From Chitinophagales bacterium (GTDB lineage: Bacteria > Bacteroidota > Bacteroidia > Chitinophagales > Chitinophagaceae), in contig JANXQO010000065.1 in assembly GCA_025353485.1 (NCBI GenBank), positions 1 through 34,292 of the forward strand: a stretch of 34,292 bases of DNA. The letters are read 5' to 3'. Of this stretch, positions 7,250-15,334 are shown piece after piece; within the stretch, counting starts at the first letter, position 1; every line of letters begins with the position of its first letter. Under the pieces are notes generated by a model, which saw only the letters and a program-made list of their open reading frames with translations, was not told where the DNA came from and did not search any database. The translations under genes were made by a program, and so were the position numbers.

Positions 7250-7651
7250 ATGCCATCTACAACTTCAATTACCACTGGTGGTAAAAAATGTAAGCCTTTT
7301 CTCTTACGGGTAATGATCTTTAGTCCTGAATCAGGATATAAATTTACCATTGAAATTCAAAAGGCATGTTCAAGCCAGAATGAACCTGTATGGAAATTAC
7401 TTTTTGATCTTTATAAAAAAATTGGTGCCGACTTTCAGGAAGTAGTAAGCGTTGAGTTTGTTGCAGGAGATCCCAATGATATTGATAAAATTGCTGCTGT
7501 TACTGAAGATGGCATGAAAAGATCTCAGGTTCGTTCATTTAGAGATGATGTTTATCCGCTTGTAAAACCTTTTGGTGATTCAGGACAAAAACCTAATAAC
7601 GACCAAAAGAAAATGATTGATGATAGCATGAAGAAAGCTATCAATGCTTGA
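7250..7651 (+). CDS. 133-aa unknown protein under the shared leader
   Basis: Not recognised. It is a soluble protein with a short Ser/Thr-rich N-terminus (MPSTTSITTGG), then a probably alpha/beta core containing PFLLRVMIFSPESGYKFTIE and WKLLFDLYKKIGADFQEVV. The C-terminal half is charged and helical, ending in KKMIDDSMKKAINA. There is no signal peptide or TM helix and no obvious catalytic motif. The start codon is supported by the leader element 16 nt upstream, so it is co-controlled with the peroxidase and protease. As a small non-enzymatic protein beside two potentially self-damaging enzymes it could be an inhibitor, chaperone or adaptor. That is a guess from context only. Confidence 0.75.
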   Translation: MPSTTSITTGGKKCKPFLLRVMIFSPESGYKFTIEIQKACSSQNEPVWKLLFDLYKKIGADFQEVVSVEFVAGDPNDIDKIAAVTEDGMKRSQVRSFRDDVYPLVKPFGDSGQKPNNDQKKMIDDSMKKAINA

Positions 7652-7754
7652 TAATCTTTATTTGTAATAAGGTAATAGTTAAACCTGCAAAATCTTTTAA
7701 AATTCAGTTTACTTATGAAACTATAGTATGTAAGCGTGAGCTATATCTTATGCT

Positions 7755-9554
7755 ATGAATTTATATATGCTTTTTATGATTTTTAAAAACAGCAGGTTAA
7801 TTATCCTGTTATTAGCTTGCAATCTTCTTTTGATAAATAATATGTTTTGTCAAAAGGTAGCTTGCAATACAATTACCGCTGATATGAATTTTACAGTTAG
7901 CTCTGTAAAAATTATTGGTCGCTGGGTTCCAAAAGAATTGCAGGCAAAAGTTGAACAACTTATTGGAGTAGGACAACCATTTGATCCGTCGAAAGTTGGC
8001 CTTGCAGAAGAAATAGTAAGAAGTGAAATAATAGAAAGCGACGGTAAGTTTGCAATCAGGTTATTAGGATCCACTTCAGTATTATTTATTACATCAGATA
8101 TTTGTCCCGTCTCTGATAGTTCGGAACTAAAGGAAGTACAGGTTGTAATACATCCATACTATCTGCGAATTGACCTGTACAATATTGGTAATAATATTTT
8201 ACCAATTCCACGAACTGCAAAACCTACTTTTTATAAACAGGTGCCATCACTTCTTTTGGCTACAGCACCGTATATTGGATTAATGAATGACCGCCGGTTT
8301 GGAACTTCTGCATTTATAAAAACTACAACTGATTTGTTACATATTCCCGGTATATATAATCCATCCGGAAGTTCAAAAAAACTTAGGTTAGACTTTGATA
8401 TAGATTTTAGTAAATCATTTAATAATTCTTTTTATAATAGTTCGGGATTGCTTCAATTAATTCACCCCGTTTATGCTGACTTAACTATTGGATGGTTGCT
8501 TGGTATTATATACGCTAAAAACTTACTGTCACTAAATATCAATGATTACAATCGTGAGTCCACAAAGATGTTTGCAGCTATTCATGGTAATGGAAAAAAA
8601 TCTTTTTTAAGTAAATACATGATAAGTGCTGGAGTTGAATTTTCCCAAAATAATTACACTCCCCTGAATAATAAAATTCAAAATCCTGAAACCGGCTATG
8701 AATTTAGTGCACTTATAGACGGCAGAGTTGCAAAAGGATTATCACGAATGGGAATATGGTTTAATGCCGGTATTCCAAAAAATAATATCAATTTAAAATC
8801 TTACCAGAGAATCGCCGGTAAAGCGGGTTATGCAGTTTCTATAGGGCGTGGTCATAATAATGTTGATGTGGAAACTACATTAGGTTCTGGATATACATGG
8901 GGAACTCCACCAACTTATAGCGAATATTTTGCCGGCAATACTGCTTCGGATTTTTTATATGTTCCTCTTAATTCCTTTAGTAATATGCCTTTTCCTGAAG
9001 GTCCGGTTATTCGTAGTTTAGGAGAGAGAGAAGGTGGCTTTTCTTCTGCATTTAATTCTGTTTCAGGCGGAACTTTGTATTTGGGATTGAACTTAAATTT
9101 TTCTATACCTGTTTCAAAATGGTCCTCTCCATTAATTCCTGATATAGTTATTCAGGATGAACCCCGCCGCATTACAATCCGGAGCGCTATAAAAGGACAG
9201 GTAACAACAGCAAAAAGTTTTATTGCAAATGATTTAGCCCTAAATGGCGGTCTTTCAGATGATGAAGCCGATGCTGCTGCAGAGCGTATTGTAGATAAAG
9301 ATATTAAACCAACCATAAATTATCTTGCAGACAGGGCAAATATTTATAGTATTAAACCTTTACTATTTTTTGATTTTGGAGAAATTAATAAACCCAGCGT
9401 AGGTGATAAAATATGGGCAGCTTCCGGCGCAGGTCTTCAATTAAATATTGTAAATGCAAAACTTGAAATTGGATATGTACAAACATTATTTCCAAAGAGT
9501 GATGTTTCTAAAGGAAATTTTTTGATGAGATTTTCAGTTCAAAATTTTTATTAA
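7755..9554 (+). CDS. Omp85/BamA-superfamily outer-membrane barrel with a single POTRA-like domain
   Basis: A 599-aa exported protein. Residues 1-33 are a signal peptide ending FCQ. Residues about 46-125 have a POTRA-like pattern (SSVKIIGRWVPKELQAKVEQ, then a second helix and two strands). The rest is beta-barrel. Barrel signatures are VIRSLGEREGG near residue 420, in the position of the Omp85 loop-6 (V/I)RG(F/Y) motif, followed by GGTLYLGLNLNFSIP. The last strands are LLFFDFGEI, WAASGAGLQLNI and a terminal aromatic residue (SVQNFY). The canonical RGF/Y is changed to RSL. It resembles single-POTRA members such as type Vd (patatin) translocators or TpsB. It lacks the leader element of its three upstream neighbours. 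It may export or anchor a product of the island, which is inference. Confidence 0.72.
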   Translation: MNLYMLFMIFKNSRLIILLLACNLLLINNMFCQKVACNTITADMNFTVSSVKIIGRWVPKELQAKVEQLIGVGQPFDPSKVGLAEEIVRSEIIESDGKFAIRLLGSTSVLFITSDICPVSDSSELKEVQVVIHPYYLRIDLYNIGNNILPIPRTAKPTFYKQVPSLLLATAPYIGLMNDRRFGTSAFIKTTTDLLHIPGIYNPSGSSKKLRLDFDIDFSKSFNNSFYNSSGLLQLIHPVYADLTIGWLLGIIYAKNLLSLNINDYNRESTKMFAAIHGNGKKSFLSKYMISAGVEFSQNNYTPLNNKIQNPETGYEFSALIDGRVAKGLSRMGIWFNAGIPKNNINLKSYQRIAGKAGYAVSIGRGHNNVDVETTLGSGYTWGTPPTYSEYFAGNTASDFLYVPLNSFSNMPFPEGPVIRSLGEREGGFSSAFNSVSGGTLYLGLNLNFSIPVSKWSSPLIPDIVIQDEPRRITIRSAIKGQVTTAKSFIANDLALNGGLSDDEADAAAERIVDKDIKPTINYLADRANIYSIKPLLFFDFGEINKPSVGDKIWAASGAGLQLNIVNAKLEIGYVQTLFPKSDVSKGNFLMRFSVQNFY

Positions 9555-9639
9555 AATTCTTTATAATGCCAACTTAAAAAATATATATACCCATTACTTT
9601 TCATGTAAACTAATTGAGATTTAAATTAAATCATCTTAT

Positions 9640-11700
9640 ATGCAACCCGAATCTTCTTCACCCAAAACAACACGTCCTTCTGCTAAACAGCAAAGGGAAA
9701 AACCTGCAGAAAAAACTACTGCAAAAAAACTTGATAAAAAGTTAGATGCTTTTCCTGATAAGATTGATGCAAGAGATTGGTTTTATCAGCCAACACTTAA
9801 TCCATTACCCGGGCAGTTGATCAATTGCGATAATGTGCCGGTAATTCTAAACCAGGGGCAACAAGGCGCCTGTACTGGCTTTGCGCTGGCAGCAAATATT
9901 AATTATCATCTTGCAGTAAATGGAAGGTGCAATGTTGCTGATATTGTAAAGATTGGTGCAAGCCCCAGGATGCTGTACGAAATGGCGAGAAGATATGACG
10001 AATGGCCCGGCGAAAATTATGAAGGTTCCTCTGCAAGAGGTACTATGAAAGGCTGGAATGCACACGGGGTTACTACCAGAAATTCGTGGAAGGATAATTT
10101 ATTTGGCGTTAAAAATTTTGATGAAGCAAAAGCAAAGGAAGCGCTTAATATCCCGGCAGGAGCGTATTACAGGGTTTTCCATCGTAATGTAAGAGATATG
10201 CATTCAGCATTAAATGAAGCCGGAATTTTATTTGCAACCTTAATGGTACATGATGGATGGGATGCGCCAAAAGAAATGTTTAAGATATATGAATACAGTT
10301 TTAATGATGAGATTAAAAGAATAAAATTACCAATAATACAACGCAAAGGCAGGGCAACTGATGGGCATGCAATTGCAATTATTGGCTACACAAAAGAAGG
10401 ATTTATTATACAAAATTCATGGGGTACAACGTGGGGCCACAAAGGCTTTGCGATATTGCCGTATGAAGACTGGATGCTTCATGCTTCTGATTGTTGGGTT
10501 GCACAGTTAGGCGTTCCGGTTGATCTTGATCTTTGGAGCAAAGGTTACGCAGATACTGATGCAGGTAAACAAAGAGCTTCACAGGTTATTCCGTTGGAGC
10601 AGATACGGCCGTATGTAATTAATGTTGGTAATAACGGGTTTCTCTCTGATTCAGGAAATTACTGGACAACCAAAGATGATGTTATACGTTTATTCAGCAC
10701 CATTGCAACCGCTGCTGCCACATGGAAAAAGAAACGCATCATGTTATATCTGCATGGCGGATTAAATTCAGAAAAAGAAGTTGCCGCCAGAATTATAAGT
10801 TTTAAAGATGTATGCCTGGATAATGAAATATACCCCGTACACATTATGTGGGAAACAGATTTCTGGACATCATTAAAAAATAATCTATTAGATGTTTTTA
10901 CAAATGATGATAAGGCAGACGCTAACTGGTTAAATAAATTAAGAGAAGGCGCATTGGAAATTCTTGACCGCACTTTTGAATTAACAGCTTCAAAGCCTGG
11001 TACTATGTTGTGGAATGAAATGAAAGAGAATGCAAGCCTTGCATCAAGAGAAGGAAGATCAATGGATATTGTGGCTACCGAAGCTTTAAAAGCATTCAGC
11101 GCAGTAGATGCTTCAAATAAAAATAATTGGGAACTGCATATCGTAGCACATAGCGCCGGTTCAATTTTTACTGCTTATACCATTGATACTTTGCTTCGCA
11201 TTGGCGTACCCATCCGCTCCGTGCAATTTATGGCGCCTGCAATTTCCATTGATGTGTTTAAGGAAAAACTTCTACCGCATATACAAAATAAAGATTGCCC
11301 TTTACCAACCATGTATATTTTAAGTGATGTAGGTGAGAGGGATGATGATGTTGGGCCTTATGGAAAATCGCTGTTATACCTTGTTAGCAATTCGTTTGAG
11401 CCGAAAAGAAATACACCCATACTTGGTATGGAACGTTTTATTAACGGACGGAATAGTAAGCTGGATAAATCTTTTATTGATCCTGTAATTTCTAAATTAT
11501 TTACTGCAACTGTTGATAATTGGCCAAGTCTTGTAATTGCGGGTGCAGCGGACGCATCAGCTAAAGTGGGTCCGGATATAAGCAGGAGCGATTCACATGG
11601 TGGCTTTGATAACGATGCCTATACTTTAAATTCAGTGCTGTTCAGAATTCTTGGTAAAAAACCAACAAGATTATTTGATGCAAGAGATTTGCAATTTTAA
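9640..11700 (+). CDS. Papain-like (C1) cysteine protease fused to an alpha/beta hydrolase
   Basis: A 686-aa two-enzyme fusion. Residues 1-40 are a Lys/Pro/Ser-rich, probably disordered leader without a Sec signal. Residues about 45-300 are a C1A peptidase with NQGQQGACTGFA (oxyanion Gln72 or Gln75, nucleophile Cys78), TDGHAIAIIGY (His243) and IIQNSWGTTWGHKGF (Asn259). Residues about 360-670 look like an alpha/beta hydrolase. IMLYLHGGLNSEKE gives the oxyanion region, LHIVAHSAGSIF gives the nucleophile elbow with Ser505, and DSHGGFDND gives a likely catalytic His653. All catalytic residues of both modules appear intact. The gene sits 85 bp after the Omp85-like gene. Substrates are unknown; the C-terminal module could be a lipase or esterase. 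Confidence 0.88.
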   Translation: MQPESSSPKTTRPSAKQQREKPAEKTTAKKLDKKLDAFPDKIDARDWFYQPTLNPLPGQLINCDNVPVILNQGQQGACTGFALAANINYHLAVNGRCNVADIVKIGASPRMLYEMARRYDEWPGENYEGSSARGTMKGWNAHGVTTRNSWKDNLFGVKNFDEAKAKEALNIPAGAYYRVFHRNVRDMHSALNEAGILFATLMVHDGWDAPKEMFKIYEYSFNDEIKRIKLPIIQRKGRATDGHAIAIIGYTKEGFIIQNSWGTTWGHKGFAILPYEDWMLHASDCWVAQLGVPVDLDLWSKGYADTDAGKQRASQVIPLEQIRPYVINVGNNGFLSDSGNYWTTKDDVIRLFSTIATAAATWKKKRIMLYLHGGLNSEKEVAARIISFKDVCLDNEIYPVHIMWETDFWTSLKNNLLDVFTNDDKADANWLNKLREGALEILDRTFELTASKPGTMLWNEMKENASLASREGRSMDIVATEALKAFSAVDASNKNNWELHIVAHSAGSIFTAYTIDTLLRIGVPIRSVQFMAPAISIDVFKEKLLPHIQNKDCPLPTMYILSDVGERDDDVGPYGKSLLYLVSNSFEPKRNTPILGMERFINGRNSKLDKSFIDPVISKLFTATVDNWPSLVIAGAADASAKVGPDISRSDSHGGFDNDAYTLNSVLFRILGKKPTRLFDARDLQF

Positions 11701-11784
11701 TGCAGGTTGGTTGCCTGTAGGGTTCGGCACGGGGTAATTGATTGTTGTAGAGAAATTTATTTATAAACTTTAAACTATATTTTT

Positions 11785-12405
11785 ATGCCCGACATAATTT
11801 TAAAAGTTGTACTTCCAACTATAGGGTTGATAATAATTTTGTTATGTTTAGGCGCCTATTTTTTTAAATACGGCGCCAATATAAAAGACAGCGTTCAGGA
11901 AATTAAAATGCTAGGCGCTGATATGAAAATTTCTATCATCACTGTTTTTGTTTTGGTTGGGCTTATATTAATTTTTGCGGGCACCTATTTTAATATCGTG
12001 AACACCAATTCAAAACTGGCAAAAATGTTAGATGATGAAAAACAAAAGAGTAACGATTCTCAAACGCAATTGTTTAAATTACAGGGCGAGGTAAATTCAT
12101 TAAAGCTTTCTCAGAATAAAACCCTTAATTATTTTCTTGATCTTGATGGCGTAGCAGATATTCCTAATCCAAAAGATTTAAAAGTAACCTACAAACTTTG
12201 GGGAGATGAGGACAAAGAGAATGTTCTCAATTGTTCACCCGTTACGCAAAACGACAAACAAAGACTGTATGTAACGATATCCGATCTTAAACCGGAGAGC
12301 TTTATAACTTCTTTAATGGTAGAAGACATAAAAACAAAACATAAGTGGAAAGTAAGCAGCTTCTATCCTTTATCACCATCTATTAAATTAACTTCTGTAA
12401 ATTAG
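11785..12405 (+). CDS. Two-TM protein with coiled coil and beta-rich C-terminal domain
   Basis: Family not recognised, 206 aa. TM1 (about residues 8-27, LPTIGLIIILLCLGAYFF) and TM2 (about 50-69, ITVFVLVGLILIFAGTYF) form an N-terminal hairpin. A coiled coil follows (about 72-112, including KLAKMLDDEKQKSNDSQTQL). The C-terminal domain of about 90 residues looks beta-rich (LKVTYKLWGDEDKE, QRLYVTISDLKPESF, HKWKVSSFYPLSPSIKL) and may be Ig-like. It precedes the YEATS-domain gene by 5 bp, so the two are almost certainly co-translated. A membrane-tethered sensor or scaffold is a reasonable guess, but no function is proven. Confidence 0.8.
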   Translation: MPDIILKVVLPTIGLIIILLCLGAYFFKYGANIKDSVQEIKMLGADMKISIITVFVLVGLILIFAGTYFNIVNTNSKLAKMLDDEKQKSNDSQTQLFKLQGEVNSLKLSQNKTLNYFLDLDGVADIPNPKDLKVTYKLWGDEDKENVLNCSPVTQNDKQRLYVTISDLKPESFITSLMVEDIKTKHKWKVSSFYPLSPSIKLTSVN

Positions 12406-12410
12406 ATTGT

Positions 12411-12803
12411 ATGTTGTACAGAAACTTTCTGCTTTTCCTCCTCATTATTATTTCGCCTGTTACTGTTGCTCAGCAAATAGCAATAAATAATACTTCATCC
12501 TTATCCGGTAGAAGTGGTTATTATAACTGGACGGTTTTTGTACAGGCAGATTATGCTACGCTTAACAATATAGATCATGTGGAATATTTATTACATCCCA
12601 CTTTTCCTAATCCGCAGGTAAGCAGCAATAACAGGAATATCAATTTTGGCTTTTCGTCAACCGGCTGGGGTGAATTTGAGATAAAAGTAAAAGTTGTTTT
12701 TAAAAACAGGCAGCCACCTCAATACATTTCCTATTGGTTGCGGTTACAATCTAAAATTATAAAAGTACCATTAAGGTCTGTGAGGCAGGTTTATAAAAGA
12801 TAA
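12411..12803 (+). CDS. Exported prokaryotic YEATS-domain protein
   Basis: A 130-aa protein with a Sec signal peptide (residues 1-20, cleavage probably before QQIA) followed by one YEATS-like domain. The diagnostic motifs are HVEYLLHPTFPNPQV (residues 56-70) and STGWGEFEIKVKVVF (83-97). The second is almost the same as the GWGEFEI segment of eukaryotic GAS41/Yaf9-type YEATS domains. The reader-pocket positions His62, Thr64, Phe65 and Trp86-Gly87 are conserved. Eukaryotic YEATS domains bind acyl-lysine; bacterial pYEATS ligands are, to my knowledge, undefined. Being exported, it would act in the periplasm or at the surface, not on DNA. It directly follows the two-TM gene and precedes the patatin. 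Confidence 0.8.
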   Translation: MLYRNFLLFLLIIISPVTVAQQIAINNTSSLSGRSGYYNWTVFVQADYATLNNIDHVEYLLHPTFPNPQVSSNNRNINFGFSSTGWGEFEIKVKVVFKNRQPPQYISYWLRLQSKIIKVPLRSVRQVYKR

Positions 12804-12878
12804 ATGAATAATAAGTAATCTTTGTTGTTGAAACGAATAAGATAAATAACAACGGAATAAATAAATTAAATTCTAAAT

Positions 12879-14348
12879 ATGGCACAAGAGCTTACCCATG
12901 ATGATTTCATTAATAATGATACTGTAAAAAAATGTCTTAGCGATTTAAAGGCAGCGTATCCTGCGGGTGGTAAATCTTTTGTTGTTTCTGATGTTATAGA
13001 CGATAAAGGAAATCAATATGTAAACCTTGTACAAAAAGGCGGCGGCGTATTAGGCATTGCGTTGGTGGGCTATACGTATATTCTGGAGGAGATGGGCATT
13101 CGTTTTATAAGGCTTGCCGGCACCAGCGCAGGCGCTATCAATACAGCTTTAATGGTTGCAACCGGAACAAAACAGGATGCTAAATCAATACCGGTATTAG
13201 ATGCGATTTGTAAACTTGAATTTATTAAACTGGTTGATGGACATCCGGCTGCACGTTGGTTAATAAGCAAATTTATTACGCATGTAGATTTTGGCAAAAG
13301 GATAAAAAGCTGGATCAGGGCCATTTTGGGCACATTAGCCATGCTGCTTGTTGGCGATTTTGTTTTCCTCGGATTGCAGCATAGCTTACCCTGGATATCA
13401 GTTTTTACAAAAGTGTTTTTTGTTCTTACAGGCCTTTGCCTATTGATTGTTGCGGGGGTAATCACTTATGTAGATACTCTTTTAAAGCGGTTTAAAAATT
13501 CAGGTATTGGTATTAACCCGGGAGATTTTTTTTACGACTGGATAAAACAACAGCTTGCTGACAATGGTGTAACAACCGTTACTGACCTAAACAATAAAGC
13601 CACATCTCCTGTACCTGGCCTTCATTTAAGGGTTCCCAATCCTGAAGAATTAAAAGGGCTTGATGGGGATGTAACTTTTATTACCTCTGAACTGGTATCT
13701 CAAAATAAAATTCAGTTTCCTGAAATGTGGTACCTCTTCAGAAAAACTATTGATGCTCTGCAGCCCGCAGGTTTTATCAGAGCTTCGATGTCTATTCCTG
13801 TATTTTTTGAATCTTATTTCATTAATGAAATTCCGTGCGATGATGAGGATATAAAAAAGTTATGGTTAGATAAATTCGGCGAAACAGATCCACCCTCTTC
13901 TGCACGTTTTGTTGATGGCGGTATATTATCCAACTTCCCGATAAACCTGTTTTATAATCCAAAAGTTATTACACCCAGGCTTCCCTCTTTTGGTATAGAC
14001 CTGGATGACAGTGCGCCCGGTGATGTTGGTAAACATGCAATAAAGTGGACACTGCTTGGTTACTTTGGAAGAATATTTAATACCATCAGGTTTTACTACG
14101 ATAAAGATTTTTTATTAAAAAATAAAGTATTTAAAAAAGGTATCGGAACAATTCATTTGAATGGTTACAACTGGCTAAACTTTTTTTTAACCAATGAGGA
14201 TAAAATAAACATGTTTGTCAAAGGAGCTGAGGCTGCTGCCGATTTTTTAAAAACGTTTGATTGGAATGATTATAAAGAAGACCGTGATAAAATGCGCAAA
14301 GAATTACTTAAAGAACAAACACCAACTACTATAACTCCTGAAAAATAA
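12879..14348 (+). CDS. Patatin-like phospholipase with an inserted TM hairpin
   Basis: A 489-aa serine acyl-hydrolase of the patatin family, which acts on phospholipids or acyl-lipids using a Ser-Asp dyad. The oxyanion loop GGGVLG spans residues 54-59, the nucleophile elbow is GTSAGA with Ser83, and the dyad Asp is in FVDGGILSNFPI (Asp346). Two hydrophobic helices (about residues 147-165 and 176-197) sit between the nucleophile and the Asp, so the enzyme should be held on the inner membrane. There is no N-terminal signal, so the catalytic half probably faces the cytoplasm. The stop is 6 bp from the next gene, which encodes a 5-TM protein. The catalytic assignment is secure; the substrate is not known. 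Confidence 0.92.
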   Translation: MAQELTHDDFINNDTVKKCLSDLKAAYPAGGKSFVVSDVIDDKGNQYVNLVQKGGGVLGIALVGYTYILEEMGIRFIRLAGTSAGAINTALMVATGTKQDAKSIPVLDAICKLEFIKLVDGHPAARWLISKFITHVDFGKRIKSWIRAILGTLAMLLVGDFVFLGLQHSLPWISVFTKVFFVLTGLCLLIVAGVITYVDTLLKRFKNSGIGINPGDFFYDWIKQQLADNGVTTVTDLNNKATSPVPGLHLRVPNPEELKGLDGDVTFITSELVSQNKIQFPEMWYLFRKTIDALQPAGFIRASMSIPVFFESYFINEIPCDDEDIKKLWLDKFGETDPPSSARFVDGGILSNFPINLFYNPKVITPRLPSFGIDLDDSAPGDVGKHAIKWTLLGYFGRIFNTIRFYYDKDFLLKNKVFKKGIGTIHLNGYNWLNFFLTNEDKINMFVKGAEAAADFLKTFDWNDYKEDRDKMRKELLKEQTPTTITPEK

Positions 14349-14354
14349 ATCTAT

Positions 14355-15053
14355 ATGACAATATTTATTATTAGCTGGGCATTCTTTTGTGTAACGTTTG
14401 GCTTAATGCTTTTTTTTAGTTTTATAATGGGTATTCAAAACCGGAATTTTTATACCAAAGATGGGGTAGAAAAAAAGTTTAGCATTATGGAACTTGAATT
14501 ACCTGCATCCCCCAAAGAATTAGTAAACCTTATCAGAGGCTTATACAGGCTGCCGGAAAGGCGGGAATCAATAAAAGCAATAAGCGCATTAAGGAGGCAG
14601 TTGTATATTGATTTTCTGTTTATGCCCTGTGCTTACGGAAGTATTTTTTTATTATGCATGTTGGTATCAGCTAAAATGCAATCCTCCGTTGGTATTAATA
14701 TATTTTCCATCCTTGCATGGGCGCAAATAATACCCTGGCTCTGTGATATTATTGAAAATATTTATCTCCTTCGCAAAATGAAACCTCATCCTCCTGTATC
14801 TGCTGCTGTTGTTCACAAAGCTTATTTGCTTATGGAATGTGTAAAGTGGGGCATTTCATTAGGCGCTGCCATTTGCGCCGTTGCGGCTATTTGTTATTTC
14901 TGGCTTGCCGGGCATTATGATGTACACTCATTAAATTACCTGGCCATAATTGCAGGAGAAATAATATTGTTTGTATTGTTTGGAAATTTTTTTTTTAAAA
15001 AGAAAAAACTTAGAGATGTGATTGTAAAACTGGAAACACCGGCAATTAAATAA
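14355..15053 (+). CDS. Five-TM membrane protein following the patatin
   Basis: Not recognised, 232 aa. Hydrophobic helices are seen at about residues 1-27, 74-95, 100-128, 155-178 and 190-212. A soluble loop of about 45 residues lies after TM1 (KDGVEKKFSIMELELPASPK), and the C-terminus is basic (FKKKKLRDVIVKLE). It starts 6 bp after the patatin stop, so it is translated from the same message. It may partner the membrane-bound patatin. No catalytic motif is visible. Confidence 0.75.
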   Translation: MTIFIISWAFFCVTFGLMLFFSFIMGIQNRNFYTKDGVEKKFSIMELELPASPKELVNLIRGLYRLPERRESIKAISALRRQLYIDFLFMPCAYGSIFLLCMLVSAKMQSSVGINIFSILAWAQIIPWLCDIIENIYLLRKMKPHPPVSAAVVHKAYLLMECVKWGISLGAAICAVAAICYFWLAGHYDVHSLNYLAIIAGEIILFVLFGNFFFKKKKLRDVIVKLETPAIK

Positions 15054-15077
15054 AAATTATAACCTAAATAATGAAAC

Positions 15078-15296
15078 ATGCCTTACAATGAAGAAGACAT
15101 TAAAAGTTATTGCGGCAACTGCAAACTGCAATTTGATGCATCGTTATACAAATGCCCCCAATGCGGCAGTAACCTTGTTAACTATAATACAGGAATGCGT
15201 ACCGAAAAATTTGCAGTGCAGGACAGATGGGAACGACACAATAAAAATTTTAAAAAAGATAATGAAGAGACGGATCAACTGTCTTTAATGAAGTAG
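15078..15296 (+). CDS. Small zinc-ribbon protein
   Basis: A 72-aa protein with two CxxC knuckles 10 residues apart: YCGNCKLQFD (Cys12, Cys15) and YKCPQCGSNLV (Cys26, Cys29). This is a typical zinc ribbon. The rest is charged and probably disordered, ending DNEETDQLSLMK. It is the last gene of the plus-strand island, 24 bp after the 5-TM gene, and converges with the COG4705 gene. A role as adaptor or RNA/protein-binding module is possible but not shown. Confidence 0.75.
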   Translation: MPYNEEDIKSYCGNCKLQFDASLYKCPQCGSNLVNYNTGMRTEKFAVQDRWERHNKNFKKDNEETDQLSLMK

Positions 15297-15334
15297 GATA
15301 AAACTATTTTTCTGCATATATAAATGATTAAAAT

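Noticed and set aside
11701-11784. GC-richer gap with CAGG ... CCTG as a terminator
   Set aside because: Only a 4-bp stem and no T-run; the island probably reads through.
13070-13465. 131-codon minus-strand frame across the patatin gene
   Set aside because: Antisense to the conserved GTSAGA region and TM hairpin; no recognisable features of its own.
4696-15296. Type VI, eCIS or type IX secretion island
   Set aside because: No sheath, tube, VgrG/spike or ATPase genes, and the enzymes lack both Sec signals and a type IX C-terminal domain.
4696-15296. Recent mobile element carrying the enzyme island
   Set aside because: No integrase, transposase, tRNA-end duplication or clear direct repeats at the borders, and base composition looks like the flanks.
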